Part shown: piece by piece, positions 1-12,900 of the stretch
Layout: the number at the start of each line of letters is the position of its first letter
Numbering within the stretch: the first letter of the stretch is position 1
NCBI GenBank assembly: GCA_949316235.1
Contig: OX438754.1
Span: forward strand, 2,403,501-2,467,500
Length of the DNA: 64,000 nt
Source: Oegoconia quadripuncta
Lineage: Eukaryota; Arthropoda; Insecta; Lepidoptera; Autostichidae
Reading direction: 5' to 3'
Notes under the pieces: model-generated
Told to the model about the DNA's origin: nothing
Database searches by the model: none
What the model saw: only the letters and a program-made list of their open reading frames with translations
Position numbers and translations under genes: made by a program

Positions 1-57
1 TGCTAAACTGTAATAATAATAATAAAAATTATGGCATGTGTGGTAATGTACATATGA

Positions 58-292
58 GATAAATAAATAAATAAATATTTCGGACACTTACACCAATCAT
101 CTAGTCCCAAACTAAGCAAAGCTTGTACTATGGATACTAGATAACGGATAAACATACATAAATATTTATGTAAACATCCATGACTCGGGAATATTCAAAT
201 TCATCACACAAACATTTACCCGTCGCGGGATTCGAACCCGCAACCGTTGGTTTCGCTGACAGGGTCACTATCCACTACACCAATCGGTAGTC
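58..292 (-). repeat. SINE family A, near-full copy
   Basis: tRNA-derived SINE read on the minus strand: head GATTGGTGTAGTGGATAG (A-box-like), GGGTTCGAATCCCG (B box), body, and tail TTGGGACTAGATGATTGG ending in an A/T-rich run. Other copies lie at 19265, 27806, 43266 and 49806. Confidence 0.85.
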
Positions 293-360
293 TAACATAC
301 TTTGGCGTGTGATACTTTAGGAAACGTTTTTTGACCAAAAATTAGTAATCCCGTCCGTCC

Positions 361-660
361 ACTTTGTGGGGTGGACGTACGCTGCGCTTGCCAGTGCGTG
401 GTTTCCATTCGAGGACTTACCCCTTCATCACCACTTCTTCGAGGTATGTGCCACTGAAACTAACTAATCCACTATATCAGTGTTCATTCGTCTACGGATT
501 TCTACCCTCGATTCGATCACGTAGTGAAACGCCGAGCCTCACCGTCTCCATAGCTCGTTGCGTGACTTTGAGCTTTCTTATGAGGCTCATAATGACCATG
601 TTTCAGTGTCATAAGTCATCACTGATAGATAACACACACAGATAGACTTTCGTCGTTATA
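361..660. repeat. Dispersed repeat H copy 1
   Basis: Similar to 3835-4080 and 45545-45862 (shared GCCAGTGCGTGaTC, CATAGCTCGTTGnGTGAC, CTTTCTTATGAG). Probably the 3' non-coding end of a non-LTR element. A 93-codon open frame here is incidental. Confidence 0.6.
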
Positions 661-672
661 AATCGATTAGTA

Positions 673-866
673 TAAGGTCCTTACCTGTGAAATTGGCGTT
701 TTGTATGAAGAATTTCATTAAGACTGTTTTCTCCATACAAACATTTTTGATTTTTTTTGGGAACGGCAAATCCAATTTTAGCTAAACTTTGTGTGTATTA
801 TCGGATAATATTATTTTTTTATTTTTTTTAAGAAAAAAACTTTAATTTCATAGGTAAAGACCCAAT
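673..866. mobile_element. MITE J, internally deleted copy
   Basis: Ends are inverted: GGTCCTTACCTGTGAAATTG at left and CAATATTGGGTCTTTACC on the opposite strand at right, flanked by TA. Same termini as the 422-bp copy at 23783-24204; the middle is missing. Lies in the last intron seen of the FASTKD gene. Confidence 0.7.
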
Positions 867-918
867 ATTAAATATTTCTGATTTCTACAAATTATCAGCT
901 ACAAAATTAGATAGTTAC

Positions 919-985
919 CTTTTGTCATTTTTTGCTTTCTCTAAAGGTACGGGATGGCATTTGGCGTCTACTGCGAACTCGGCAT
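919..985 (-). CDS. FASTKD exon 8 (small, last one seen)
   Basis: Acceptor CGTGTATACTTCCAG, donor ACAAAAG|GTAACT, 67 nt, phase 1 in and 2 out. Encodes (D)AEFAVDAKCHPVPLEK, matching the family block just before the RAP domain. Too short to stand out as an ORF; found by looking for the expected continuation. Bases 1-918 hold no further exon I could recognise. Confidence 0.8.
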
Positions 986-3900
986 CTGGAAGTATACACG
1001 TAATAAAAAGCGCTTGATATAAGGTTCCATACACTACTCAAATTTCTTTATTTTGGGTTCTAAATTAGCAATTCACTAGCACCGGCTAGAAGTCGGTATT
1101 TTTTTTTTTCATTAAAAACTGGTTTCGCGTCTGACCACAATATCACCTGATGGAAAGTGTCGATGTAGCCGAAGATGTATCACGCGCACCCAGTAAATGC
1201 CTATTCTGGAAATGCTCTTTAAAGAAGTGGACATTTTGAGAAGAGGTGTAATCCCTTCGGTCGCATACTATACCCATGGTTCGTAACCAGTTACGGTAGA
1301 AGAAAAAAACATCTTCATATGATACCAGTTACTTTACAATAATTTCTTTTACTACTACAGCTACAGAAGGTAACATAGAAATCTACTTTAACCGCCTCCG
1401 TGGCTCAATGTAAACAACAATGTGTTTACGATTCGGAGGTCGCGGGTTCGATCCCCAGCGGGGTACATGTTTAAGTACTCGGTTTGGTTGGTGGTAGGGC
1501 ATTTTAAATGTCCGCCTGGCTAGCTACCACCATCTTATCTAAATCTGCCGCCAAGCAGCAATGTTAATAGCATTGTTGTGTTCCGGTTGTCAGAGATAAG
1601 ATAGCCAGTCCCCCAAATGTGTTGGGGTTTCCGGGTCAGTACGCTTCCACCTTCGACCTCATCTTCACTTAACATCAGGTGTGATTGAGGTGAAGTACCA
1701 ATCCGTTGTGCATAAAAAAAAAATACATACACTCGAAAAGCATTACCCTCCGTCCATGGGTAAAAATTTTGGAAGGTGGACTTATTGCGTAAATCTTATT
1801 TTCTCCATTCTCCTCCACCACATTCCAAATGCATATCGAGAATCGCATAGGCCACAAACATCTCTCACCATACAAGAAGCCCATGCCGGAATTGCAGTCT
1901 CTCCTCAGGAAGGTTTCAGCTGAGACCAGACTGCGGAAGGTGTCCATGACGCTCTGGACGTAGAGGGCTTTCTCTTTGGTGTGCAGGACGGGGACTCCTA
2001 CTGCGATGTCGTCAGCCAATCGCGGCGCCTCGGGGCATGTCAGCGCTGCGTATGCGTCGATCGTCATCAACTTGCGGCGGGACGGAATGGGGATTTCTGG
2101 AAGAAAGTGGTTATACTTCAATGGTTATTGAAAGTAGATCATAAAATAAGGGAGATATTCGCAGGAAGTCACTGGATGCAGGTCATTTCTAACCAGTCGC
2201 TCTGGAAATCTATGAGTAAGGTCTGTGTTCAGACTGCTGAACTCTAATTGATCATGAGGAAGTCAATCTACGACCTAAATTTGAACATGACTGGACATAT
2301 TCCAAGTCTGTAAGTTACGGCTTGCAGCACTACTATTTGCCATGATTGTAAACCTATAATAAAACATTCAGTTATTCATTCATTCAGTCAATTGTTCAAT
2401 CATTCATTCCTGCGTCATTCGAGAGCAGCTTAATAATGCTCAGGCTGCAGCGGTGAGATCAAATGAACCTGATCCTTTGCCACGTGTAAACCGGACGCTC
2501 ACCTCCAGCTGACAGCAGCTTGTCAATGAATTCGGGTTGCAACGTGGAGATCAGATGCCACGGCTCCGCTTTGTTCAGAATCAGCAGTGAGAAGACCAGG
2601 TCGAGCCACGTTGACGATCTGACCATTTCCTCTTCTCTGAGGGTCAGCACTGCCTGCCGACGAAAACATACTTAAATATATGTCGCTCTAGTTCAGTTGT
2701 GGCCACATTGGTTGCAGAAAATGTTATGGTGATCCAGCATAGGTTGGGTATCAGAAACACTTTAGCTCTTCTAAGGTCAAAGTCAAAAATGCTTTATTTT
2801 GAAGGTACACAGAACAGAGTACACTTAAAATAGTCAATTTTAAATTTTTTAAGTTACTGTTTGTTCAAAATGCAATTTTCCCCTGAGAAGAACAAGCAAG
2901 AAACTCGAAGGGTGGCTTTTTTAAAATCACGCTTTGATTTTACATAAAGGTTTTTATATTACAAAAAGGTTTTTATATTTCATTATTAATTTCATAGCTC
3001 CCCCAGCCTGGTGACCTGTAATTCTGGTTCTTCCTTTTCAGGCACCAGTCTTCCCACAAATGAGTTCTATGTATTACCTAGTCCTAAAGTCACTTTGTAA
3101 AGCGTCATTTGTGGTGAGAAAATATACAATTTGTATTAATATTATTATTAAAAAATTGTGAAATAGCCTGGCATGCGAACGATCTGATGATGACAGGGAG
3201 GGAGGATCATCTAAATAGTCTGATATTTTATAATATGCTTTGTTAATAACTTTCTGTTTTATAATATCTTTAAATTTATTGAGAGGAAGATTTTGTATAT
3301 CAACTGGAACCTTATTGAAAACCTTATACATAACCCTTAGAATGATTACTGACTTTGCGGAGGCGACTTATGTGACCTGCAAGTTTATCTTTATTTCTTG
3401 TATTGACATCATATTTATCACTAGCACTAGAGGAATACTCTGCATCACCCTCTCCATAGCTCGTTGTCACCTTAAAGTTTATGATGCCCATAGTCGGACA
3501 CCTTAAGTCGTTACTACGAGATCATCTTCTTCTTTTCGAGTCAATAGCAATTATAATGACCTAAAGAAGTTTGGCCCAAAGAGTAACAATGTCGATGGCT
3601 CTTTGGTGTGCCTCAAAAAGGTCCTTCACTGTGCAAGAAACTGGAGAGGCAGTACACTGTCACTGGTAACATTCTTTGGTATAACAATTCTTATTCCAAT
3701 CGAAATGGAAATTAATTCCATATTAGCAGTTGACATATTAATAAATATAAAGGAATACCCAACACTACCGCAGCCAGGCAATATTTAGAGGGGAGAAACG
3801 GGCAATTTAGAAACCAACTAATGTCAGCCTCGTCATTCATCATCATATTAGCAACAGAGAGAGTTTCCAGAGAAACTGGTTGGAAGCGGCTTGCATCCAG

Positions 3901-6900
3901 CGTCTTCCAGCTACCTCCATCAGGTTGACCGTCCACCTTGGGAGTGGACATACTACACTGCGTTTGCCAGTGCGTGATCACCAGCTTTAATACCCCATCA
4001 GTTCTTCGAGTTTACAAAGCCACTGGGCTATGATGACGACATTCGTTCTTCTACAGATATCTTCATATACAGCATCAATCATTAGTCTTCACTCACCTGA
4101 ATAAGCGCGTCGCTCTGCGGCGGCATGAAGTCCAAGGTTGCCAGTGTGATTACCGCCGACGCAACGTCACTGGGCCGGTAGAGAGCTCTGTGTGTTTGTG
4201 CCCACTCGCACAGCGCGGTCAGACACTGTTCGTGGCGGTACTTGAGCAGGCCAAGGGACACGAGAATCGAGTTGACCACCGCCGGCCTGTCTTGGTTTGT
4301 AGGCAGGCATTCTATTATGTCACTGGAATGGAAGACATTCACCATTGGTGCGCTCACAGGGCTTAAACTACCAACTCAATTCACACACATTCATATTTCT
4401 CAGTAGAGAGGTTATGGGGAGTAATCCACCACGCAGGCGCAGTGCTTGTTGCTTGCCAGTGGATTTGTATCAGACTAGTAGCCACCGTGATACTGACCGT
4501 CAGATCCCACCTCCGCTCTCCTACCACTGTAACTCCTGTAAGCCAGGATCAACAGTGGTATTCTACACGGCGCCTACTGAAGGTAGACGGTGCCCTACGT
4601 GTCTCTATTGCTACCTTGGAGCCCAGACTAATTAAAGAAAGAATTTAAGGGCGAAAAGTAGGAAAGAAAGAAAGTCCCACCTCCCCCAGCAAATGGTACT
4701 GACCGTCAGTGTTTCCAACCCACTTCCGTAGGCCACCGACTTGGCTTAACGACGTTTTCACTTGAAACTAACCGAGACTCTACCATATGAGAACACTCAT
4801 AACAACATACTATAATCTACATCGTTGGATTAGCCATTTCATTAAATATTTAGGAAAATCGTTATGTATGGCCGATATTTCCTACATTATTATATTTCAT
4901 TAAAACATATCAAGACATGTATCAACATGTTCAGTTGAATGGTGATTATTTATATATTATAGTATGATGACCTTTTTGAGTATTTTGACATTGTTTAATA
5001 GTATTTAGTATCTCGAATTCTAATAATGTTGTATAATTATATCTGACATTTAGAGTGGACATTGATTAAATTATTGACATAGGTATTGATTAATTTTTGC
5101 ATGACGTAGGTAATAATCATAATGTTTCATGGAATATTTTAATTTTTATGCTAAGTACAGAGTGACGTTGCATGATAGCTAAATTCTTGGTGATAGAGTA
5201 ATTAATTATATATATGTCATCATCATTTTCCTGCCCTTATCCCACTCTAAGTGGGGTCGGCACAACATGTCATCCTCTTCCACTCTCCTCTATCATCCGT
5301 CATCTCCGTACTCACCCCTTTCACACACATATCATTCCTCACGCAATCTACCCACACCTTCTTTGGTCTTCCTCTACCTCTGTATCCCTCCACATTCATA
5401 CTTAACACTCGTCTTGTTACGTGCCTTTCATCCCTCCTCATAATGTGCCCAAACCATGCTAACCTATTACTCCTCAGCTTTTCTGTTATTGGCGCCACTT
5501 TTAGACTTCCTCTGATATACTCATTCCTGATCTTATCCATTCTAGTCACACCACACATCCATCTTAGCATTCTCATCTCTGCCACATGCATTCTAGTTTC
5601 ATCAGTTTCTTTCATTGCCCAACATTCAGATCCATACATGGTGACAGGTCTTATGATGGTTTTATAAATTTTGCCCTTGAGTTTCAGGGGAATTCGTGGG
5701 TCACATGTAGTCCCAGAAACCTGTCGCCATTTCATCCATCCTGCATTTATTCTGTTCCTCACATCCTGGTCAATATTGTTATATATATGTAATTAATAAT
5801 ATTATGTATGCCTGATATGGTAAAACTCGGTATTTGTAAACACACACTCGAGTGCTCGGCCGAGCGCTCGGCGTAGCAATGGGCCGAGAGAGTCACTCGG
5901 ACCCCATTCTATTAGGCCGAGTAGCCACCCCCCCGCTTTTCCGCACTGTCTTCGCTCGCTCATTCGGTGTATTTGAACAGGCGCACTCGGCGATCACTCG
6001 CCACTCGGTCGACGGCCGATGCGTACACGTCACTTTTCCCGCGAATTTCGTTCGTTCTGTTTACCACACGTAAAAATTCGTCTTCTAAAAATCCACGGTC
6101 TTGTACAAATACGAGATTTTTCTTGAGCCAACAATTCTGATAATTCTTCTACCAGGAGACGTACAAGTAATGTTATGTATTTTCTAGTAATTTTTTTCCT
6201 ATCCATATAAGCGTTTCACTTGTCCTAGTACTGGGTATAAACTGAACTGACCGACTGTCTCGCCGAAATTTCAAAAACATGTGTAAACACTCACTCGGCC
6301 TCAGCACTGTCTCGGCCCACCGACCTCTTACTCTCTCGCCACTCTACTCGGTAGGTGTAATCAGGCTAATAGTAGTATTAGTACCTTTGACTTATACCGT
6401 ACACATTGCACCAAGTGTATTGCTCGTACATGTTCATTAAAAAACAACTCACTGGGAAAGTCTATCCAGCAGCACTGGGTCAGGGAAGTTCAATGCGGCC
6501 ATACAAAAGAGTAAATCGGCAGACTTCTTCAAGTCGATCAGGTCTGACTGTTTCGTTATGTTGTGTGAAAGTGCGCGGAGAAGAGGAGTGCTTCGGCGAC
6601 CTTTCTGGTGTAGCGCTTTCATTACCTGAAATGTGAAAACAAAACATTAAACTGCTGGTCATTTGGGTTATCTTCTCGTTTGGGACAAAGGTAGTATGTA
6701 TGTAAAATTTGATTATTAAAGACCCGACGACCCGAATACCTGAGTTTCGATCGCAGTGTGGGATCTGCGGTGCTATTTACGAAATATTCGCTTTCGAATG
6801 CGATAATTAGTGATTCACTTTTTGAAATTGTAATATTCGCATGTCAACCAGTGTAAGTTCAAAAATCGATTGCCTGGACCAGGCCTAAATAGGCAAGAGG

Positions 6901-9900
6901 GGTCTTAAAGACCCACCGGCATGATACAGCAGTGCGCCGGAGCAGATGGTTGCCCATATTATGGATGAGCACACATTTCTCCGGCACTTACCCCAGCTGT
7001 AGACTGTCAGAACGTATATCATACGTTTACTTGTGGTGTGGTAACACCTTTTTGTCACATCATTGTCATTAATTTAAATTACTACACAACACTAGCTGTA
7101 TCAACAACCGACACTTTTCACTCACGATTGACAACAAATGTACACGCAGACGGGAACATGCACGTACTTTTATGCACTCGTACTTGTAGGGGTTGTAACT
7201 GAAAACCAGTGTTTCGCTCTTTGAGTGATGTGCCACACTGAGTTATAACCCATTTGTGCTACTGCGGCACACACTCGCTCTTTGTGTTTTCTAGTCTATT
7301 CTATAGTTTATTTGTATGTATATTTCTTTGTAATTTAAGAGTTGTGTAGTTGTGTGAACGCAGTGGCGTAAATAAATGCTTTATCTATCTATCTATCTTT
7401 TTCTATAGACAACTCCGCTTTGTCAGCTCGTCCATTATCCTGTCTGTTGGCTCGCTCGGCTACTCCGATTGTTGTATGTAAAGTAATTAATAATTTGTCT
7501 AAATATAGTGATCATCGACATATCTGCTACAAGTTAAGATATATGTAAACTGACTATTGTGTATTACAGATAAATTTAAGATTAAAATTATTATAAAATT
7601 ATTGAGATTGAATATTTCTCTTCGCCACACCCGTATTCCTGCTACATAGCCATGGATCCTTAGATTATGTAACTTCATAGGTATTGCAAGATTACATTGA
7701 CCAATGAGAAACCGTCAAATTACCGAGCGAGCGATGGGTCAACCAATCACATGTCAGAACGTAACCGATGACGATAACGATAAAATGATGTAATAGAACC
7801 CCAGAGCTTAGACATTGATTATCTGTTGGCAGAACGACAATAATAAGAAACTGAAATGCAACATAGTAACAAACCTTTATCATCTGTACAAGCGATAAGT
7901 TCATGATCAGCCGAGCAGCCTCGTCATCCCCCGTGATGCCCAGCACTGTTCCAAGGTCCTCGGCCATGGTTAATGAGCTCACGGCTTGCGCTGTTGGGGT
8001 CCTAGCCAGGATGCGGCACAGTTTGAGGAAGCGCGGGTCCTTCTCGAAGTCTGCTAACTTCACCTTGTTGCTGCTAGACCACTCTGATAAGACTGATACC
8101 ATCTGGAAATATATGGTGAGGTCAGCGAACCTACCGTAAAAACTTTTCTGGACACAGCCAATTTTCGTTTATGTAACTGCATAAAGTTGTGCATAAGTCA
8201 TCGGAGCTATGCAATGGGCAGCTCAGCTGTGTTTTGGCTGATATGCTCTGTAGGAGTGCTGTCAGTCTGTATAAATTTGTTGGATTGTCCATTGCAAAAA
8301 GAGAGTGAGGTTTAAAAAGGCGAATATATCAATGAGGCTGGCATAGTCACCCAGGGCGTACAAAGCCTCAAATAAAAACAAGATTAAAAAAAAAGTGCCT
8401 GTTTCCGTACTTTGAGATTGCGGCATATAGTTTAAGTATAATTAGTGTGGAAGTTTTTTAGCAGACTTTAAAAAAGGAAATTCCATGTTCGTCTGTATTA
8501 ATCTTCTTTATTAATTTATTTATTTAATTGTTTTAGGGTTAACCATTTAAACCATTTATTTCCACACACCGAAAAAAAACATCAACAACATACAAGAAAC
8601 CAAAACAGAGGTGAACTAAGGCTCGTATCCCACAAGCTGACGCTTGACAATAAAAACAACAACAAAAGCTTTATATAATCTATACCATGATTCTTATACA
8701 ATTCAGGAAGCCAATAACAGTTATCCACTGTTATTTATACACATAGAATAACAGTAAGTCGGCCTTTTCTCTATATATACATACCATACACATACTTACA
8801 TCCCAAACATAAAACAGACATACATAATAATATATACACGGATACATATTATATAATTATAAATATTAAATACACATACATATAGGTAATAACGACATAT
8901 ACACATACCTAGATACGAATATATTTTATTTTACACAATATTGCGATAACCCCCACCGTACCTGTCAAGTCGACCAAAATGACTAATTATATTCACCTAC
9001 ATTTTCTTCAATTGTAAATCGATTTTGATGATTATTTTTTTGTTTGATAAGGTTTGCCCTCAGAATCGTGCCATATAAATTTGGTTCAGATCTATCAATC
9101 AATCAAATCAAAAAAATATATTTATTTCGTAGGATAAAAATTATCACTTGAAAACGTCACATTTTTTATCTTAATGTCTATTTTATGATGGTTTTGAATT
9201 TATTTAAAGGTAAATTTTGAATGTCCACTGGAACCTTATTATAAAAGCGTATACATTGCCCCATAAATGATTTAGTGACTTTGCGTAAACGGCTGACATG
9301 AACAGCAGTTTAATTTATATCTTGTATTAACATTATGTATATCGGGTGATTTTTTTTTCTAAATATAAAGAACTTATTGATCGATTTTTTGAAAATAGTT
9401 ACAGGAGTTCTAAATATATTCTCGGACGCAATGAAATTCACAATTCACAAGCCCTACGGATTTCATCCTTGGGGTCAGAAGGAAGCAGTAAAAATTTCGC
9501 CACTTCCCTCCACATCTGCATAATATGCTGTCACCTAGATGTGTAAATATGGTTTTAGTTGAGAACCATTACAACTTGTGTGGTTAATGTAAATGAATTT
9601 CATATTGATCCTACGGCTTCAGTCTCTTAATAATTTAATGTCTTTAAATTCGTTAGTGCCTTTTTGACTTTTAAATGAACTTTTGGAATAGATATAAATA
9701 TTTCGGTTTATTTTATTATATAAGTGAGCAGACTAAAAGTTGAACTGTTTACGTGCATATTTAGTTTTAGTCAGAGTAGCACTGATGACTTTAGGAATCG
9801 TTCTCGCAGTTGAAGTGATAGGTCTGTAGAGAAGATTGTTATGTCGTTATATAATATTGTACAAAATTGCCAGTCATCACACTGCAGAATGAGTAAAGTT

Positions 9901-12900
9901 CTGAAGTCGGGAATCAACGAGGTTTAAAAAAAGAAGAAGAAGAGCTTTTTGAGTACTATCCAAACCCAGAACTTTTGTTTTGCCAGCGCCGCCCCATGCT
10001 GGGATGCAATATACCAATAAAGATTGACTGAATGCTAGATTAATTTTTATTAAAAGCTCTTTTGTGTGGATGTGTCTTAGTATTTTAAATACCCAAATGA
10101 GCTTCCTGAATCAACTGAAGATTGAATCCAAATGTTGGTGCCAATTTAGTTTCTGGTCAATCTTCACTCCCAAGTATTTGGTATGATCAATTCTGTCTAA
10201 CACAGGGCCACTACATGATGTGTTAAGACCGTAACGCTCAGAATGAGTCCTAATACAGAGATTGGTTGAGGGTTGTGACGAGTTATATATGGAAAAACCA
10301 ATAAATATAATATGTATATTGTTGATACAGGTATTTATATAATACAGGTACCTTCAAAGCATGTCTTCTCGATACCACAGGGTTCTCGGCAACAATAAGC
10401 AAACTGTTCACATCTGAGGCTTTCAATATCTGATTGTCCATCATTTGGGTTTTATTCACCTTTGCCGACTTCAGACTCGGCTTCCTCTCGTGTTCAGGCA
10501 GGTCTGGGGCATTGAGGGAAGCAAATGCCGCTGCTACTAATCCTGGAAAAACATTAACTCTATTTTTTAGCACGATTATAATAATTATGTTTTTCAACTA
10601 CTAGTTTGAATGCAACTATATGTATAGTTTACCAAACTAATACTCAAAGCCACCTTCATTTACTAATACAATTTGGAATTTTAGTGGATCCTTAAATATA
10701 TTATCTACGTTTACAGGGTGTTACTTTAATTGTGTGCATATGAAATTTTAACATAAATTAATATTGTGTATATTTTAATATCAATCAAATTACATATTAT
10801 ATAATGTTATATTAGGTAAGTGTGGTATCGGCATAGAACCATCCCGTCTCTTACAGTGGGTACCAAACATGCGAGTCTGAGACCATCCACCAAAACACAT
10901 CTATTATTATTATTTTATATATCAATAAATATTTATTTAGTACACCTATGTATATTTACGTTTGTATTTTGTTGCTATTTTATAGATGTTATGTTTAAGT
11001 AGGTATATTTGTCTATTGATCTACATATGTATGTGTATGGAAATATATGAAATTTATTCACGTAGTTTGTATCTGCATCCCTAGTTAATACCGCACAACC
11101 TACCTATTTCAAATGTACTGTCCTTATACCCAAAAGGTTGCGTGGAAGAGATCGCTTTTAGTGATAAGGTCGCCAAATTGTACATTCTATTTTTACCACT
11201 TTTCTGAAACTGTATTTTCTTATCTGTTGTGCGATAAAGTGTATTTGTATTGTATTGGACATCTCTAGAATTCCGTTTCTACATATTGCATATATTTGCA
11301 TGACATATGCATTTCTATATATTTCTAAAGGTGAACCGTGCCTGTTGTTTCGAACATGAAACTTTTAAAGTTTGGAACTCCCAAACTATTATGTTTGAGA
11401 TATCTCTGGCCACCTCATTTGGGATAAAGGTTGTGAAGTCATGTATGTATTTTAGGTCAGTGAAAAAGAAGTCGGCAGCTTGTTTTTTTGTGCTCGACGG
11501 GTTCGTACTTGACCTCAATCACACCTGATGTTAAGTGAAGATGAGGTCGAAGGTGGAAGCGTACTGACCCGTAAACCCCAACACATTTGGGGGACTGGCT
11601 AGCTTATCTCTGACAACCGGAACACAACAATGCTATTAACATTGCTGCTTGGCGGCAGATTTAGATAAGATGGTGGTAGCTAGCCAGGCGGACATTTAAA
11701 ATGCCCTACCACCAACCAATCCGAGTACTTAAACATGTACCCCACCGGGGATCGAACCCGCGACCTCGGAATCGTAAACCCAATGTTGTTTACATTGAGC
11801 CACGGAGGTAGCTTCTATTTTTGTTACCAGTGAGAACTTTGCTTTTCATTGTAAGAAAACAAATTATTTTACGAATACTTAAGAATTTTCAGAATAACAA
11901 TTTACACATCAAATCATTTGTAGTTAATTAAAATAAAAGGTCTTCATTCGTGACATATTTTAATTTTCCTGAATAATTTCTTGTTTACCACAGGCAGACC
12001 CCATCTCCTTAATAATTGACAGCAAAGGTGTCATGTTTGAAATCGTCATGGTCAGTCTTACATATCCCCACTGCTGGTGTACAGTCTCCTCTCACTGAAA
12101 GGGGGTATGGGTCCATAATCCCCCATGCTGGCCCAGTGCATATTGATGGATTTGTATCAGACTAATAGCTATCGGACAGTAAGTGTTTTAAACCACCCCT
12201 GTAGACCACCAACTTGGCTTAACTGCCTTGAAAACAGCTGAGACCGACTATTTAACACAGCACAGAAGCACTCGTATTAAAGTGCCAATAGTGGTGACCA
12301 ATTCAATGATTCACAGCACTAGACATTGCGTAACTTCACCAATCGAGAACGAATAGCAAATGCAATGCCATAAGTGCTTTGTCAGTTTGGTAGTTAAATT
12401 TATAATTGGAAATGCCAAAAACTTTACCTAGTATAGTTTAGCTAACAACTAAGTATAAACGGTTTCTAAAAAAAGATCATAATGAAAAAAATATCAACCT
12501 TATGAAGAATAGTTACAATCTTATACTACAGCATTTCTCAATAATAGCTACATTATGCATATGCATACATCATCATCATATTAACTGAAAGACCTCTACT
12601 GCAATATATTACATAAATATACATACATATTTTAATAATATTATAAATCAAAGGCTTTACGACAAATCTTATCTAATGTGATGCGAAATACACATAAAAC
12701 GTGATTGACTGATGAAATAAAAATAAATCAAAAAGAACTAACTGTAACCATTTTTATATCCATTAACCACTGACAAGACTTGCCACAAAGACTGAGCTGA
12801 AACTATTAAGTTATCTTGAACAACTGCAATTCATATCAGTATTTAACTAATAAAATTAATAAAAACATAATTTTTGTGTAATACTATTAACTGATTAACA

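Noticed and set aside
364..645. 93-codon ORF at the left edge
   Set aside because: Lies in a dispersed repeat whose other copies do not keep the frame.
1675..1868. Extension of the FASTKD exon 7 reading frame to 1675
   Set aside because: A strong donor (TATG|GTGAGA) precedes it and the following residues do not match the family, whereas the exon at 985-919 does.
4345..4648. Two overlapping 68-96 codon ORFs
   Set aside because: Within a retroelement 3' tail shared with 48050-48205, frame not conserved.
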